Part shown: positions 49,489 to 58,778 of the stretch, in pieces
Layout of the letters: the number at the start of each line of letters is the position of its first letter
Position numbering within the stretch: position 1 is the first letter of the stretch
Source: Paenibacillus nasutitermitis
GTDB lineage: Bacteria; Bacillota; Bacilli; Paenibacillales; Paenibacillaceae
DNA: 64,000 nucleotides
Assembly: GCF_014641075.1 (NCBI RefSeq)
Contig: NZ_BMHP01000001.1
Span: 1,674,001 to 1,738,000, forward strand
Direction: 5' to 3'
The notes under the pieces: generated by a model
Databases searched by the model: none
Told to the model about the DNA's origin: nothing
What the model saw: the letters and a program-made list of their open reading frames with translations, nothing else
Made by a program: the position numbers and the translations under genes

Positions 49489-51228
49489 ATGGATAATCTG
49501 TCAACCACACCGTCTACCAGCCAGACGGGCGCAGCAATCGGGGAACGTATTACAGGATCGGAGGCTTTGCTGCGCGGCCTGCTGAATGAAGGCGTGGAAT
49601 GTGTATTCGGCTACCCGGGGGGCAATGTGCTTTATATTTATGATGCCATGGTCGGCAATCCGGATTTCAAGCATCTGTTGACCCGGCATGAGCAGGGGGC
49701 GATTCACGCAGCGGACGGCTATGCTAGATCAACCGGGAAGGTTGGGGTTTGCATCGCAACGTCCGGTCCGGGTGCAACCAATCTGGTCACGGGAATCGCA
49801 ACCGCCTATATGGACTCCGTGCCGCTCGTCATCATCACCGGCAATGTTCCGACAACGGTTATGGGCTCGGATGCCTTCCAGGAGGCGGATATTATCAGCA
49901 TTACGATGCCGATCACCAAACATAGTTACCTGGTACGCGATGCAAAGGAGCTGCCGCGGATTATCCATGAGGCGTTCCATCTTGCAGGTACCGGGAGGCG
50001 GGGACCGGTATTGATCGATATCCCCAAGGACGTATCCAATCAACAAATCAGCTATACACCGTCCGACTTGCAGATAAATTTGCGCGGTTATCAAGGCGTT
50101 CCTGCCCCCAACCGGGATGACATCATTGAACTGCTTCAGGCTGTTGAGGGTTCCGAGCGGCCGGTCCTTATTGCCGGTGGCGGGGTTATTTACTCGGACG
50201 CTTCCGCAGAGCTGTTGGAATTCGCTGAGAAAACGCAGATTCCGGTCGCAACGACACTGCTCGGTCTGGGCGGTTTCCCCAGCTCCCATGAGCTGTGGAT
50301 GGGCATGCCGGGCATGCACGGAACCTATACGGCGAATATGGCGATTCAGCAGGCCGATCTGATTATATCCATTGGCTCGCGTTTCGATGACCGGATCACG
50401 ATGAAGCTGGAAGGATTTGCCCCGCAGGCCAAGAAAATAGCCCATATCGATATCGATCCTGCCGAAATCGGCAAGAACATTCCAACCGACATTTCCTGTG
50501 TTGGCGATATCAAGGCCGTGCTTGCCCTGGCCAATAAAACAGCGAGGCCAGCCCAATCTGCCGGCTGGATCTCAGATATGCACAGCAGTAAACGCACATA
50601 TCCGCTTCGATATGACAATGATGACAGCGGGCTGAAACCGCAGTTTGTCATCGAGATGATCAGCGAAACGACAAACGGTGAAGCCATCATTACCACAGAT
50701 GTCGGTCAGCACCAGATGTGGACCGCGCAATTCTATCAATTCAAGCATCCCCGGTCCTTGCTCACCTCGGGAGGGCTTGGCACGATGGGATTCGGTTTTC
50801 CTTCCGCCATGGGCGCGCAGATCGGCAATCCTGACAGGCTCGTCGTATCCATCAACGGCGACGGCGGGATGCAAATGTGCGCACAGGAGATGGCTGTATG
50901 CGCCATTCATCAGCTTCCGGTCAAAATCGTTGTGATCAACAACCAGGTGCTTGGCATGGTCAAGCAATGGCAGGAATTGATTCATGAGCAGCGTTTCAGC
51001 CACATTGAACTGGCCGGGAGCCCGGACTTTGTCAAGCTTGCTGAAGCCTACGGCATCAAGGGGCTTCGCGCAGCAACCAATGAAGAGGCTGTCCGCGTCT
51101 GGCAGGAGGCGCTCGACACACCTGGGCCCGTGCTTGTCGAGTTTGTAGTTCCTAAGGAAGAGAAGGTATATCCCATGGTATTCAGCGGCATGACATTAGA
51201 TCAAATGGTATTGGGGGAATTTCAATGA
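49489..51228 (+). CDS. ilvB: Acetolactate synthase large (catalytic) subunit
   Basis: A 579-residue thiamine diphosphate enzyme that condenses two pyruvates to acetolactate, or pyruvate with 2-oxobutyrate, the first common step of valine, leucine and isoleucine synthesis. The ThDP-activating Glu is in 'LLTRHEQGAIHAADGYAR'; FAD and quaternary motifs are usual; the ThDP/Mg motif runs from 'INGDGGMQMCAQEM' to 'VVINNQVLGMVKQWQ'. ATG 49489 follows GGAGGAGG; the longer open frame from 49345 lies in the T-box. Its stop overlaps the ilvN ATG (ATGA). Expression is controlled by the two upstream T-boxes. Confidence 0.95.
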   Translation: MDNLSTTPSTSQTGAAIGERITGSEALLRGLLNEGVECVFGYPGGNVLYIYDAMVGNPDFKHLLTRHEQGAIHAADGYARSTGKVGVCIATSGPGATNLVTGIATAYMDSVPLVIITGNVPTTVMGSDAFQEADIISITMPITKHSYLVRDAKELPRIIHEAFHLAGTGRRGPVLIDIPKDVSNQQISYTPSDLQINLRGYQGVPAPNRDDIIELLQAVEGSERPVLIAGGGVIYSDASAELLEFAEKTQIPVATTLLGLGGFPSSHELWMGMPGMHGTYTANMAIQQADLIISIGSRFDDRITMKLEGFAPQAKKIAHIDIDPAEIGKNIPTDISCVGDIKAVLALANKTARPAQSAGWISDMHSSKRTYPLRYDNDDSGLKPQFVIEMISETTNGEAIITTDVGQHQMWTAQFYQFKHPRSLLTSGGLGTMGFGFPSAMGAQIGNPDRLVVSINGDGGMQMCAQEMAVCAIHQLPVKIVVINNQVLGMVKQWQELIHEQRFSHIELAGSPDFVKLAEAYGIKGLRAATNEEAVRVWQEALDTPGPVLVEFVVPKEEKVYPMVFSGMTLDQMVLGEFQ

Positions 51229-51704
51229 TTAAGCAGCATTCCATCTCTGTTCTGGTTCAGGATCAGCCCGGCGTTCTGCTGCGTGTATGCGGCTTGTTCA
51301 GCCGCCGCGGCTTCAACATCGACAGCATTACGGTAGGGAGCAGCGAAGAGAACGGATTATCGCGGATGATTATCCGGACCACTGGCGATCTGCGGACAAT
51401 GGAGCAGGTGGAAAAACAGCTGAACAAGCTTATAGATGTCATTCGCGTCGTTCACTTGAGTGCAAGCCCGATGGTCGCCCGGGAGCTCGCCTTGATTCAG
51501 GTGAAGGCGGAACCGGACATCCGTCCTGAAATTATGGGCATCGTCTCCACATTCCGGGCATCGGTTGTGGATATCGGACATAACATTATGATGATCCAGG
51601 CAGACGGCAGTACGGAGAAAATGAATGCCATCGTTCAAATTCTAGAGCCCTATGGAATTCTTCAGGTGTCTCGAACCGGCACGATTGCGATGACACGCGG
51701 TTAA
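51225..51704 (+). CDS. ilvN: Acetolactate synthase small (regulatory) subunit
   Basis: A 159-residue regulatory subunit with an N-terminal ACT domain ('HSISVLVQDQPGVLLRVCGLFSRRGFNIDSITVGSSEENGLSRMII') that binds valine for feedback inhibition, and the ALS_ss_C domain ('RELALIQVKAEPDIRPEIMGIVSTFRASVVDIG' to 'ILQVSRTGTIAMTRG'). It is translationally coupled to ilvB by a 4-bp overlap. The usual next gene, ilvC, does not follow; a hairpin and then a dioxygenase gene come instead. Confidence 0.95.
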   Translation: MIKQHSISVLVQDQPGVLLRVCGLFSRRGFNIDSITVGSSEENGLSRMIIRTTGDLRTMEQVEKQLNKLIDVIRVVHLSASPMVARELALIQVKAEPDIRPEIMGIVSTFRASVVDIGHNIMMIQADGSTEKMNAIVQILEPYGILQVSRTGTIAMTRG

Positions 51705-51725
51705 CCGATTGGAATGATTGATGGA

Positions 51726-51756
51726 GAGGTCAGCCATCGAGAGCATGGCTGACCTC
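51726..51756 (+). terminator. Hairpin after ilvN
   Basis: GAGGTCAGCCAT and ATGGCTGACCTC form a perfect 12-bp stem with a 7-base loop, 21 bases after the ilvN stop. The downstream sequence is only moderately T-rich (aaacttttcc), so it could be a partial terminator. Confidence 0.65.
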
Positions 51757-51901
51757 CATACTAAACTTTTCCTAGCGCGGCAAAAAGGAACTTTAGTGGT
51801 CATGTCGAATGGATTAGGTACGACTTTTCAAGTGCAGAAGGGGGAATTTTCAGGCTCGACCGGAAGCAGATCTTCCACTATTCTTTTAGGAGGCTGTGAA
51901 C

Positions 51902-52768
51902 ATGGAAACGACATCCTTTACTTTGACCAGTCAGCAAAAAAGGTTCTTTGATACGTTTGGTTATTTGGTATTCAGAGGCTTGATGGCCGACCGCATCGAT
52001 GAAATCACGACTGAATTTGAATCCGTTTTCAGGAAAAACGGAGGCAATTATAACGGCAAGGAGCATGATTTCAAGAAAACCTCGACGATTGTTGCGTTTA
52101 TCGGGCAGAGCGAGAAGCTGTCTTCCCTGCTGGATGATGAACGCGTAAGAACGATATGTTCTACTCTGCTAGGGGATGATTATAATTATCTGACGAGCGC
52201 CGGCAATAAATATGTTAGCACCACCGGTTGGCATTCGGATACGACCATGGATACCAAATGGCCCGGAAATCTGAAAAGCATTAATCTTTCGTTTTATCTG
52301 GATCCGGTAACCAAAGAGACCGGCGCACTGCGCGTCATCCCCGGCAGCCATTATATCGGCGATGAGTTTACCGAGCTGCTGAAGGAGGATTTCAAGAGAA
52401 GCGATCTGAGGGAGCTATGGGGTATCGACCGCGAAGAGGTGCCTTCCGTTCCGATCGATATCCGCCCCGGCGATCTGCTCGTATTCAACAATTATATGAA
52501 GCATGCCTCATTTGGCGGTGGCAACAACCGCAGAGTAATGCTTATTAACTTCTCCAGACGTTATCCGGCGGACAGACTGGATGAACTTCGTGAGTATGTG
52601 AGCACATTTGCGCCCTACTGGGTGGAGGAGCTTCACGGCGAGGAAATGCTGCGAACGGCAGGACCGGAGCGGATGAAGCATTTGCAGCAAATCCAGGAGA
52701 ATCAGGATCATCTGCCAGAGCTTGCCCGCAAGGCCAAGGCGGAAGCTTTGGGCAAGAACGGCGGTTAG
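51902..52768 (+). CDS. Phytanoyl-CoA dioxygenase (PhyH) family protein, second copy
   Basis: A 288-residue Fe(II)/2-oxoglutarate dioxygenase. The HxD motif is in 'VSTTGWHSDTTMDTKWPGNLKSINLSFYLDPVTKETGALRVIPGSH', and the distal His and 2-oxoglutarate Arg in 'DLLVFNNYMKHASFGGGNNRRVMLINF'. 'LTSQQKRFFDTFGYLVFRGLM' is the typical N-terminus. The sequence is quite different from the PhyH protein at 23304-24104, so the two are not a recent duplication. ATG 51902 is eight bases after TAGGAGG. The substrate is unknown; the gene follows ilvBN but need not belong to that pathway. Confidence 0.82.
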   Translation: METTSFTLTSQQKRFFDTFGYLVFRGLMADRIDEITTEFESVFRKNGGNYNGKEHDFKKTSTIVAFIGQSEKLSSLLDDERVRTICSTLLGDDYNYLTSAGNKYVSTTGWHSDTTMDTKWPGNLKSINLSFYLDPVTKETGALRVIPGSHYIGDEFTELLKEDFKRSDLRELWGIDREEVPSVPIDIRPGDLLVFNNYMKHASFGGGNNRRVMLINFSRRYPADRLDELREYVSTFAPYWVEELHGEEMLRTAGPERMKHLQQIQENQDHLPELARKAKAEALGKNGG

Positions 52769-52823
52769 AGAGGGAGCAAGCCTGAACCACGACTAATGGT
52801 TCGACGAGATGAAATATTTAATT

Positions 52824-52857
52824 AATCCTGCCTGAGTAACCGGGGAGGATTTTTTTG
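52824..52857 (+). terminator. Terminator after the PhyH gene
   Basis: AATCCT (52824-52829) and AGGATT (52846-52851) with an internal CC/GG pairing precede a run of seven T residues. The rest of the gap to 53088 holds no recognisable element. Confidence 0.65.
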
Positions 52858-53088
52858 GTTTTTTTGAGAGTATGAGAAATTGATTCCTGTGTCCATGCCT
52901 CTGATAGGTGATATAATATTTTAGATAGCAGCCTGAACATCAATTGGAGTTCGTTTAATCCGTATTGCGCCTACGAAAAATCTAATCAGACCCGTTAGCC
53001 TCTCTTTTACCGGCCCTGTTTTGCCGATAATTTAAGAGCAGTGTTCTTTCGCGGCGAAATAAATCTTCAACTAAGATGGTGACCGGGA

Positions 53089-54249
53089 ATGAGTTTATTA
53101 TTGGATAAGAACACAATCTTCATCTCGCTTATTGCAGGGCATCTTTTTACCCTCGTTCTGATTAGCGCGTATCGGTTCAAGCAGCCATCCGACTCCACGA
53201 TCAATATGTTTTTCGCAGCAAAATGGGTGCAAGCAATCGCTTGGCTTATTCTTATTCTGTCCGGCGGTCTAACCGGGGTACTAACGATTTCTCTGTCCAA
53301 TGCGCTCTTATTTGCAGGAGCTTCTATGGAAACCGCCGCTCTGCTGATGCTGCAGAAAGGCTTTAACCGGAAAGTAAAGAATCTTTATATTGCCATTACC
53401 GCCTTTAATATCATTAGCTTTCATATGGTAATACTTTTCAATAATGTTGAAAGCGTGAGGATCTCGGTTGCCTCATTCAGCTTATCCATCGTTTTTATTC
53501 TGCCGGCAGTCCGAATGGTCAGAGAGCGAAGCTTTTCTCCGCTGATTAGAATGATGGGTTGTCTCTATTTTATTGTTATTTTGTCTCTGATCGGCAGATC
53601 TGTCCTTGCCCTTTACTCCGATCAAAATATGGGCTTGTTTACGCCAAGCATCTACCAGACCCTGACCTTTCTGTCCCTGTATCTGATCATGATCCTGGAC
53701 AACACCGGTTTTGTGCTGCTTTCAAAGGAACGGGCGGAGAAAGAGCTACTGCATGCGGCCAGCTATGACGACCTCACGGGCATCTTTAACCGCAGAACCT
53801 TTGTGCTGCGCGCGAAACAATGCCTGAAGAAATACGTTTCCAGGAAACAGCCCGTTTCCCTGATATTATTTGATGTCGATCAATTCAAAAGCATTAATGA
53901 CACCTACGGCCATGATGCGGGCGATCAGGTGTTAAAGGATCTGACTGTACGGATTGGCAGCTTGCTAAGTCCGGACGATCTGTTTGGCCGATACGGGGGG
54001 GACGAATTCTGTATTCTGCTTCCCGGGAGAAATGATTTTGAATCGGGTGAATTTGCCGAACGGATCAGAGAGAGTGTCGAATACGCCGGATCCGATGGAT
54101 CAGACAGGTCCTATACCATCAGTCTGGGCGTGATTACCGTTATTCCCGGAGTGGATACCCAATTGGAGAATTTATATACGTCATGCGACATAGCGCTCTA
54201 TAATGCCAAGAAAAGCGGCAGAAATCTTGTATCCCGCAGCACTGGCTGA
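53089..54249 (+). CDS. Membrane GGDEF protein (diguanylate cyclase)
   Basis: A 386-residue protein. The first 205 or so residues contain six or seven membrane segments, forming a sensor region. The GGDEF domain follows: 'ASYDDLTGIFNRRTF', 'VSLILFDVDQFKSINDTYGHDAGDQVLKDL', the active-site loop 'FGRYGGDEFCILLPG' (D305-E306-F307) and 'TISLGVITVIPG'. It should make cyclic di-GMP from GTP at the membrane. The inhibitory I-site RxxD expected five residues before GGDEF reads SPDD, so product inhibition may be absent. ATG 53089 has GACCGGGA upstream. It lies two genes from an HD-GYP protein. Confidence 0.88.
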   Translation: MSLLLDKNTIFISLIAGHLFTLVLISAYRFKQPSDSTINMFFAAKWVQAIAWLILILSGGLTGVLTISLSNALLFAGASMETAALLMLQKGFNRKVKNLYIAITAFNIISFHMVILFNNVESVRISVASFSLSIVFILPAVRMVRERSFSPLIRMMGCLYFIVILSLIGRSVLALYSDQNMGLFTPSIYQTLTFLSLYLIMILDNTGFVLLSKERAEKELLHAASYDDLTGIFNRRTFVLRAKQCLKKYVSRKQPVSLILFDVDQFKSINDTYGHDAGDQVLKDLTVRIGSLLSPDDLFGRYGGDEFCILLPGRNDFESGEFAERIRESVEYAGSDGSDRSYTISLGVITVIPGVDTQLENLYTSCDIALYNAKKSGRNLVSRSTG

Positions 54250-54391
54250 CTCAGGCAGTGCTTATAACCAATAGCCACCGGCTGATCCGGCCTGTCCTCA
54301 AGTATGGCTGGCAGATCCCCCGAATCCTGCAGGAATGATTAAGATTAAAACAGGCAGTATCCAGAGAAGTATTTTTGTGTTACGATAAACG

Positions 54392-54405
54392 GGAACAAAT
54401 GTTCC
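54392..54405 (+). promoter_or_regulatory. LexA/DinR-like SOS box upstream of the AraC gene
   Basis: GGAACAAATGTTCC is palindromic and fits the Gram-positive LexA (Cheo box) core GAAC-RNRY-GTTC exactly. It lies 41 bases before the AraC start. A chance occurrence is possible for so short a motif. Confidence 0.4.
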
Positions 54406-54445
54406 TGAATGTGGATTCTAATTGTTTATCGGGGAGGATGCATCA

Positions 54446-55255
54446 ATGGCTTTTGAACGATACGCAGAAATAGACGAGGTGATTAAATACATTCATCAGA
54501 ACATCTATGATCCGCTCCCATTATCCGCTTTAGCCGGACATGCGGCTTACAGCCCTTACCATTTTGCCCGGCTATTCAAAGAAAGAATGGGCTTATCGCC
54601 TTTGTATTATGTGTCAGCGCTGCGGCTTCAGAAAGCCAAAGACCTGCTGCTTCGCACGAATATGAGCATACGTGATGTTGGCTTGGAGATCGGTCAGCAG
54701 AGTCTGGGTACGTTCACCACCCGGTTTACAGAAAAGGTAGGTATGACGCCATCCGAGTTCCGTAACTCCGAGCCTCTGGCGGATCATCATTTTCATTCTT
54801 TGCAAAGGCTTGGGCAATGGAATGCCGACTTTCCCGCCAACGGGAGGCAGGACCAAATATCAGGTACGGTGCATGCGGAGGTGCCGTTTGAAGGCATCAT
54901 CCTGATCGGTCTGTTTGCCAAACCCATTCCGGAGGGACTGCCTCTGTATGGGACATTGCTTTCGTCGCTAGGCGATTTCTGTTTCACAGATGTGAAGCCA
55001 GGCATCTACTATTTGATGGCGACCTCGGTCTCGTGGGGAATGAAAGCAGCGGATTTTATGCTCACGGAAACCACATTGCGCACACGTTCAAGAAATCCGC
55101 TATTTGTTGGACCCCATTCCATCGTCCCTCATCAGCAAGTCATGCTGCACGAGCCCCGTCTGGACGATCCTCCGATTCTTATCTCGCTTCCGGTGCTGAT
55201 GAATAATTTTCTCAGCAAAGTGCTGCCGGGTATCAAACGACAACAAACACCCTGA
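54446..55255 (+). CDS. AraC family regulator with N-terminal DNA-binding domain
   Basis: A 269-residue regulator. The DNA-binding domain is at the start (residues 1-110), not the end: 'IDEVIKYIHQNIYDPLPLSALAGHAAYSPYHFARLFKERMGLSPLYYVSALRLQKAKDLLL' and 'SIRDVGLEIGQQSLGTFTTRFTEKVGMTPSEFR'. The remaining 160 residues form an unidentified domain; this order is also found in regulators with C-terminal ligand-binding domains such as SoxS/Rob-like GyrI proteins, but GyrI similarity is not evident here. GGGGAGG precedes ATG 54446. A LexA-like box lies upstream. It is a single-gene unit. Confidence 0.82.
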   Translation: MAFERYAEIDEVIKYIHQNIYDPLPLSALAGHAAYSPYHFARLFKERMGLSPLYYVSALRLQKAKDLLLRTNMSIRDVGLEIGQQSLGTFTTRFTEKVGMTPSEFRNSEPLADHHFHSLQRLGQWNADFPANGRQDQISGTVHAEVPFEGIILIGLFAKPIPEGLPLYGTLLSSLGDFCFTDVKPGIYYLMATSVSWGMKAADFMLTETTLRTRSRNPLFVGPHSIVPHQQVMLHEPRLDDPPILISLPVLMNNFLSKVLPGIKRQQTP

Positions 55256-55456
55256 CTACAGCAGCTTCGCATTTGAGTTGAATCGATATTTAATTTATTT
55301 TGATGGATATTTAATAATAGGTTATAATTAGCAGGATTAATTATAACGAGTAAGAGAAGAAATCAGCTTTGCTTGCACAGGATCAAACCTTCTGAAAACA
55401 AGTCTCATTGCAGCTTCTCTCCAGAATGGCTTATTCAACCAAGGCGGACTTCTTGA

Positions 55457-56485
55457 ATGATCTCTTACAGCATGGAGAACAGCATGAAAAACCTACATAC
55501 CTTATTGGAATTGGCAGACGCCGTTATCATTACCGATGCGGATCATAGAATTATTGCGGTGAACCATGCCTATGAAACGATTACGGGTCATTCATCGAAA
55601 TCCATAATCGGCAAGAAAGCCGGGATTTTGCGCACTCCATACACCCCCAAGGAAACTTACGCGGAGATGAAAGAAGCCCTGAGCCAAGGTGCCTCCTGGT
55701 CGGGCGTGTTTACGAATTATAAACGGAATCATGAATTATGGAATTCCTCTATAACGATCACTCCGTTTGTTTGTGATAACACAACCTACTATGTTGGTGT
55801 ATTCCGGGAACTGGAGCAGCTTCAAAGGGGACATTATCTGGATGAAGGTCGTGTTGGCAATATTCAGTCATCCTTGCTGAAGGTACTTGCCATTTCCTGC
55901 GAAATCCGCGACCCCGGGATTGAATCTCATCTATCCAGCGTTCAGCAGATGACCGAATGGCTTGTAGTCAGGCATAACCAACGGGTGGCAACCGATCTGT
56001 CGGAAGAAGCTTTGGCACATATCGCCCATTCCAGCATCCTGCATGATATCGGTAAATCCGGCATCCCGGAAGGGATACTCTATAAACCCGGACCTCTGGC
56101 CAGCTATGAACGAACGATTATTGAGATGCATACGCAGATTGGCCTGGATATCGTGGACAAAATTTTCCGCGAGCTGGACGACGAGCTTTTCAAGAAAGAG
56201 CTGAACATCGCCAAAAATATTATTTTGCATCACCATGAAAAATGGGACGGGTCGGGGTATCCGCATCGGCTGCAAGGGGAGAACATTCCATTGGAAGCAC
56301 GGATCGTCAGCGTCGTGGATGTGTTCGATGCTCTCATATCCAAACGTCCCTATAAAGAAAAATGGAGCATCGAGAAGGCCATCCATTATTTGGTCGAACA
56401 AAAAAGCATCCATTTTGACCCTGAAGTGGTCGATTCTTTCGTTACTCTATATGAAGAAGGGACCCTATCGCCTCCTGAAAGTTAA
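55457..56485 (+). CDS. PAS domain-HD-GYP domain protein (probable cyclic di-GMP phosphodiesterase)
   Basis: A 342-residue cytoplasmic protein. A PAS sensor covers about residues 10-120 ('LLELADAVIITDADHRIIAVNHAYETITGHSSKSIIGKKAGIL'). The HD-GYP domain follows with H196-D197 in 'HSSILHDIGKSGIPEGILYKPG', 'ILHHHEKWDGSGYPHRLQGENIPLEARIVSVVDVFDAL' and 'FDPEVVDSF'. These are all the metal and GYP-loop motifs, so it should hydrolyse cyclic di-GMP. ATG 55457 has AGGCGG upstream; ATGs at 55472 and 55484 are alternatives. It converges on an MFS gene with a 4-bp overlap of stop codons. Confidence 0.88.
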   Translation: MISYSMENSMKNLHTLLELADAVIITDADHRIIAVNHAYETITGHSSKSIIGKKAGILRTPYTPKETYAEMKEALSQGASWSGVFTNYKRNHELWNSSITITPFVCDNTTYYVGVFRELEQLQRGHYLDEGRVGNIQSSLLKVLAISCEIRDPGIESHLSSVQQMTEWLVVRHNQRVATDLSEEALAHIAHSSILHDIGKSGIPEGILYKPGPLASYERTIIEMHTQIGLDIVDKIFRELDDELFKKELNIAKNIILHHHEKWDGSGYPHRLQGENIPLEARIVSVVDVFDALISKRPYKEKWSIEKAIHYLVEQKSIHFDPEVVDSFVTLYEEGTLSPPES

Positions 56486-57651
56486 GAGCCCGCGCTCATG
56501 CCTGTTTTCCCGCGGATGCCCTGCAGCCAGAAAACGACGGAAAACACGATTACGCAAGCCAAAGCCACGATAAAATTATAGAAGAACACGCTTCGCATGC
56601 CAATCGCTTCACTGGCTATCCCTCCCGAAATACTGCCGATGATGCGGGCAATGCCCAGGCTGAGCAGGCCGTTGAACGTTTGACCGCTTGCCTTCAGCTC
56701 TATCGGTACTTCCTTGTTTATTATTGTTACCATTGTGACAGACAACACTATAAAGATTAGTCCATGCAGCGCTTGAACCGGGAGTGTCCAATAAGGATTT
56801 TCGATTACAGAGAACAAATACCAGCGAAGAGCAGCAGCTGCGCCTGCACCGAGCAGAATATATGGAATCTTGATATGCTTGAAAATTCTCTGCGACAAAA
56901 GAAGGAAAGGTACCTCGCTCAGCGAAGAAATTACCATTGACCAGCCAAGCCACGCATTATCCCCGCCCAATTCCTTGAAATACAAAGGGAAAAAAGCATA
57001 ATAATACCCCAATGTTATCTGCAGAACAAAATTGGCCCCCATATAGATCATAAGTGTCTTGTTTTTTAGAAGCACCCATATTCGCATCTTCCGACCTTTG
57101 GATTGATGTCCTTCAATGATTGGAAAACGCAGAACAAGCAGGAAACAAACGGCAAGAATAGCCGCATAGATGAAAAACATCAAGTCAATGCGTTTCTGGG
57201 CTACGAGTCCGAATAAAATAGACATGATCGCAAAGCCGACCGTTCCGCCCAGCCGGATATGACTGTAGTTTCCCCGTTTTCGTTTATCCAGTTCTTCCAG
57301 CGTAATGGCATCGCTCACGGCAAAGATCGAGGCCTGGAAGAAGGTGAATACACAAATCATGATCAGAAGATAGACGAATTGATTGGACAAGGGGTAGAGC
57401 AGCATCGAAATTCCGCTTCCGGCGATGAGCAGCAGCAGGATGCTGTTCTTGGTTCTTGCGCGGTCGCTCAAGGTACCCCAAAGCGGCTGTGCCAGGATCG
57501 CGATCAGCGGTCCCAGGCTCAGGAGGGTGCCAATTTGTGATTGGGAGAACCCGACATGCTGGAAGTAAAGGGGGATAAAGGTGCCGTAGACGGCATTGCT
57601 CATATAAATAAATACGTAGAAAAAGAGAAAATAGGCAAGATTGACTGGCAT
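56482..57651 (-). CDS. MFS transporter (LacY/nucleoside symporter-like, YwbF type)
   Basis: A 389-residue transporter with 12 predicted membrane segments. 'LAYFLFFYVFIYMSNAVYGTFIPLYFQHVGFSQSQIGTLLSLGPLIAILAQPLWGTLSDR' is typical of the MFS_1_like (LacY/NupG-like) group in which Bacillus YwbF falls. 'LSEVPFLLLSQRIFKHIKIPYILLGAG' is a further family segment. ATG 57651 is chosen because AGAGG lies eight bases upstream; ATG 57660 is less well placed, and the open frame runs to 57798. The substrate is unknown, perhaps a sugar or nucleoside. Confidence 0.78.
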   Translation of the reverse strand: MPVNLAYFLFFYVFIYMSNAVYGTFIPLYFQHVGFSQSQIGTLLSLGPLIAILAQPLWGTLSDRARTKNSILLLLIAGSGISMLLYPLSNQFVYLLIMICVFTFFQASIFAVSDAITLEELDKRKRGNYSHIRLGGTVGFAIMSILFGLVAQKRIDLMFFIYAAILAVCFLLVLRFPIIEGHQSKGRKMRIWVLLKNKTLMIYMGANFVLQITLGYYYAFFPLYFKELGGDNAWLGWSMVISSLSEVPFLLLSQRIFKHIKIPYILLGAGAAAALRWYLFSVIENPYWTLPVQALHGLIFIVLSVTMVTIINKEVPIELKASGQTFNGLLSLGIARIIGSISGGIASEAIGMRSVFFYNFIVALACVIVFSVVFWLQGIRGKTGMSAGS

Positions 57652-57901
57652 GTGATCCATCCTCTGGTCTTTAGTGTGGGTATCGGTGTACAAGAGAGCT
57701 ACTAACAGTAGTTCTATGCCAGGTATAAGATTCCTCTCCAATATTGCGCCAAATAGGAATGAAGGATTTTTCAATTTGCCGATCCTACTATGGAGCATGT
57801 CAGAAAGGTGATATCGGTATGGATGGCAATGGTGTTCGCAAGCAATGGGGCCAGCCTTTTATATTATCATAGAAAAATGTAAATAGGAGCTTACTAATGA
57901 A

Positions 57902-57945
57902 AAACAACCCGTTTCTCGCCAGGATGGCAGCGAAACGGGTTGTTT
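57902..57945. terminator. Terminator downstream of the NlpC/P60 gene
   Basis: AAACAACCCGTTTC (57902-57915) and GAAACGGGTTGTTT (57932-57945) form a perfect 14-bp stem. It lies 10 bases after the minus-strand NlpC/P60 stop. Confidence 0.85.
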
Positions 57946-57955
57946 GTATGGGGAG

Positions 57956-58444
57956 CTACAGCACTCGGCGTGCGGTAACATATTTGCTTTTCCAATAAGA
58001 GGAGTTCATATTTGCGATGGATACGCCTTTGCTGCTGGAGCTTTGCAGGATCTTGCCGTCGCCGGCATAGATCGCCACATGGCTGATTCCCGCGCCGCCT
58101 GTACGGAAAAAAACGAGATCTCCAACACTTAGATATCCTTTGGCTACTTTTACTCCTTTAGATGCCTGTGCTGTAGAGGTGCGAGGAAGATTAACGCCGC
58201 TGCTCTTGAAGACATACTGGGTAAAGGATGAGCAATCGAAAGCGTATGTAATGCCGGCTGCTGCGCCGAAACGATAAGGAACGCCGAGATATTCGGTGCC
58301 GCTCTTTATGATGCTTTTTGCTTCAGGTGTGGCTGCATGTGCAGTTGGGGCCTGGTAGCCTGCTAGTATAGTCAGTCCGGCTGCAGCGCATAATGTCGTG
58401 ACAATTTTCAGGAACGGTTTCTTCTTGAGATTCTTCATCATCAT
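57956..58444 (-). CDS. Secreted NlpC/P60 peptidoglycan hydrolase
   Basis: A 162-residue secreted protein consisting of a signal peptide (about residues 1-37, ending 'PTAHA') and a single NlpC/P60 domain. The catalytic Cys71 is in 'ITYAFDCSSFTQYVFKSSG' and His122 in 'GAGISHVAIYAGDGKILQSS'. These enzymes cut the D-gamma-Glu to meso-DAP (or Lys) bond in the stem peptide. It lacks LysM or SH3 repeats, so it is a minimal form. The start lies among three consecutive ATGs at 58444-58436, with GGAGGG rather far upstream. A 334-bp gap precedes it. Confidence 0.85.
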   Translation of the reverse strand: MMMKNLKKKPFLKIVTTLCAAAGLTILAGYQAPTAHAATPEAKSIIKSGTEYLGVPYRFGAAAGITYAFDCSSFTQYVFKSSGVNLPRTSTAQASKGVKVAKGYLSVGDLVFFRTGGAGISHVAIYAGDGKILQSSSSKGVSIANMNSSYWKSKYVTARRVL

Positions 58445-58778
58445 AATGTTCTGCTTTCCCTCCAACGTTTCGCTTTTGTTAACTGTTACTACTATAGCAC
58501 AGCTTTTTTTTGGGCTGAGTTTCCAAAAAGAAAGCAATGCCAATAGCTCCGCTGGGGGACAGACATTTCTGAGAAATTGATTATAAAACTCTCATGATGG
58601 TTTATTAGCAATCTCCAGAGGGCATCCGGAACATTGCCTGATGCAAAACAAGGCAGCAGCCAGGATTGTGTGCTTAACGGGCGGGAAGCTGTTATTCGAA
58701 CCTGCATTCAAAAAAGGGCCAACGGCGACGACTCAACCGGAGGCCATACATTACGTTCATTGTGGAGCCGTTTATTCG
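58445..58778. other. 334-bp gap before the NlpC/P60 gene
   Basis: The gap lies between the M42 peptidase stop and the NlpC/P60 start on the minus strand. I looked for a ydaO (cyclic di-AMP) riboswitch, common before such hydrolases, but do not find its conserved GGGGAACC-type blocks. ORFs crossing the gap run into the peptidase gene antisense and show no known domain. Promoter and a long 5' UTR are the likely content. Confidence 0.4.

Noticed and set aside
49729-50556. 275-codon open frame antisense to ilvB
   Set aside because: Shadow frame of ilvB without ribosome binding site or recognisable domain.
58445-58778. Cyclic di-AMP (ydaO) riboswitch before the NlpC/P60 gene
   Set aside because: Common before such hydrolases, but the conserved blocks cannot be found on the minus strand.
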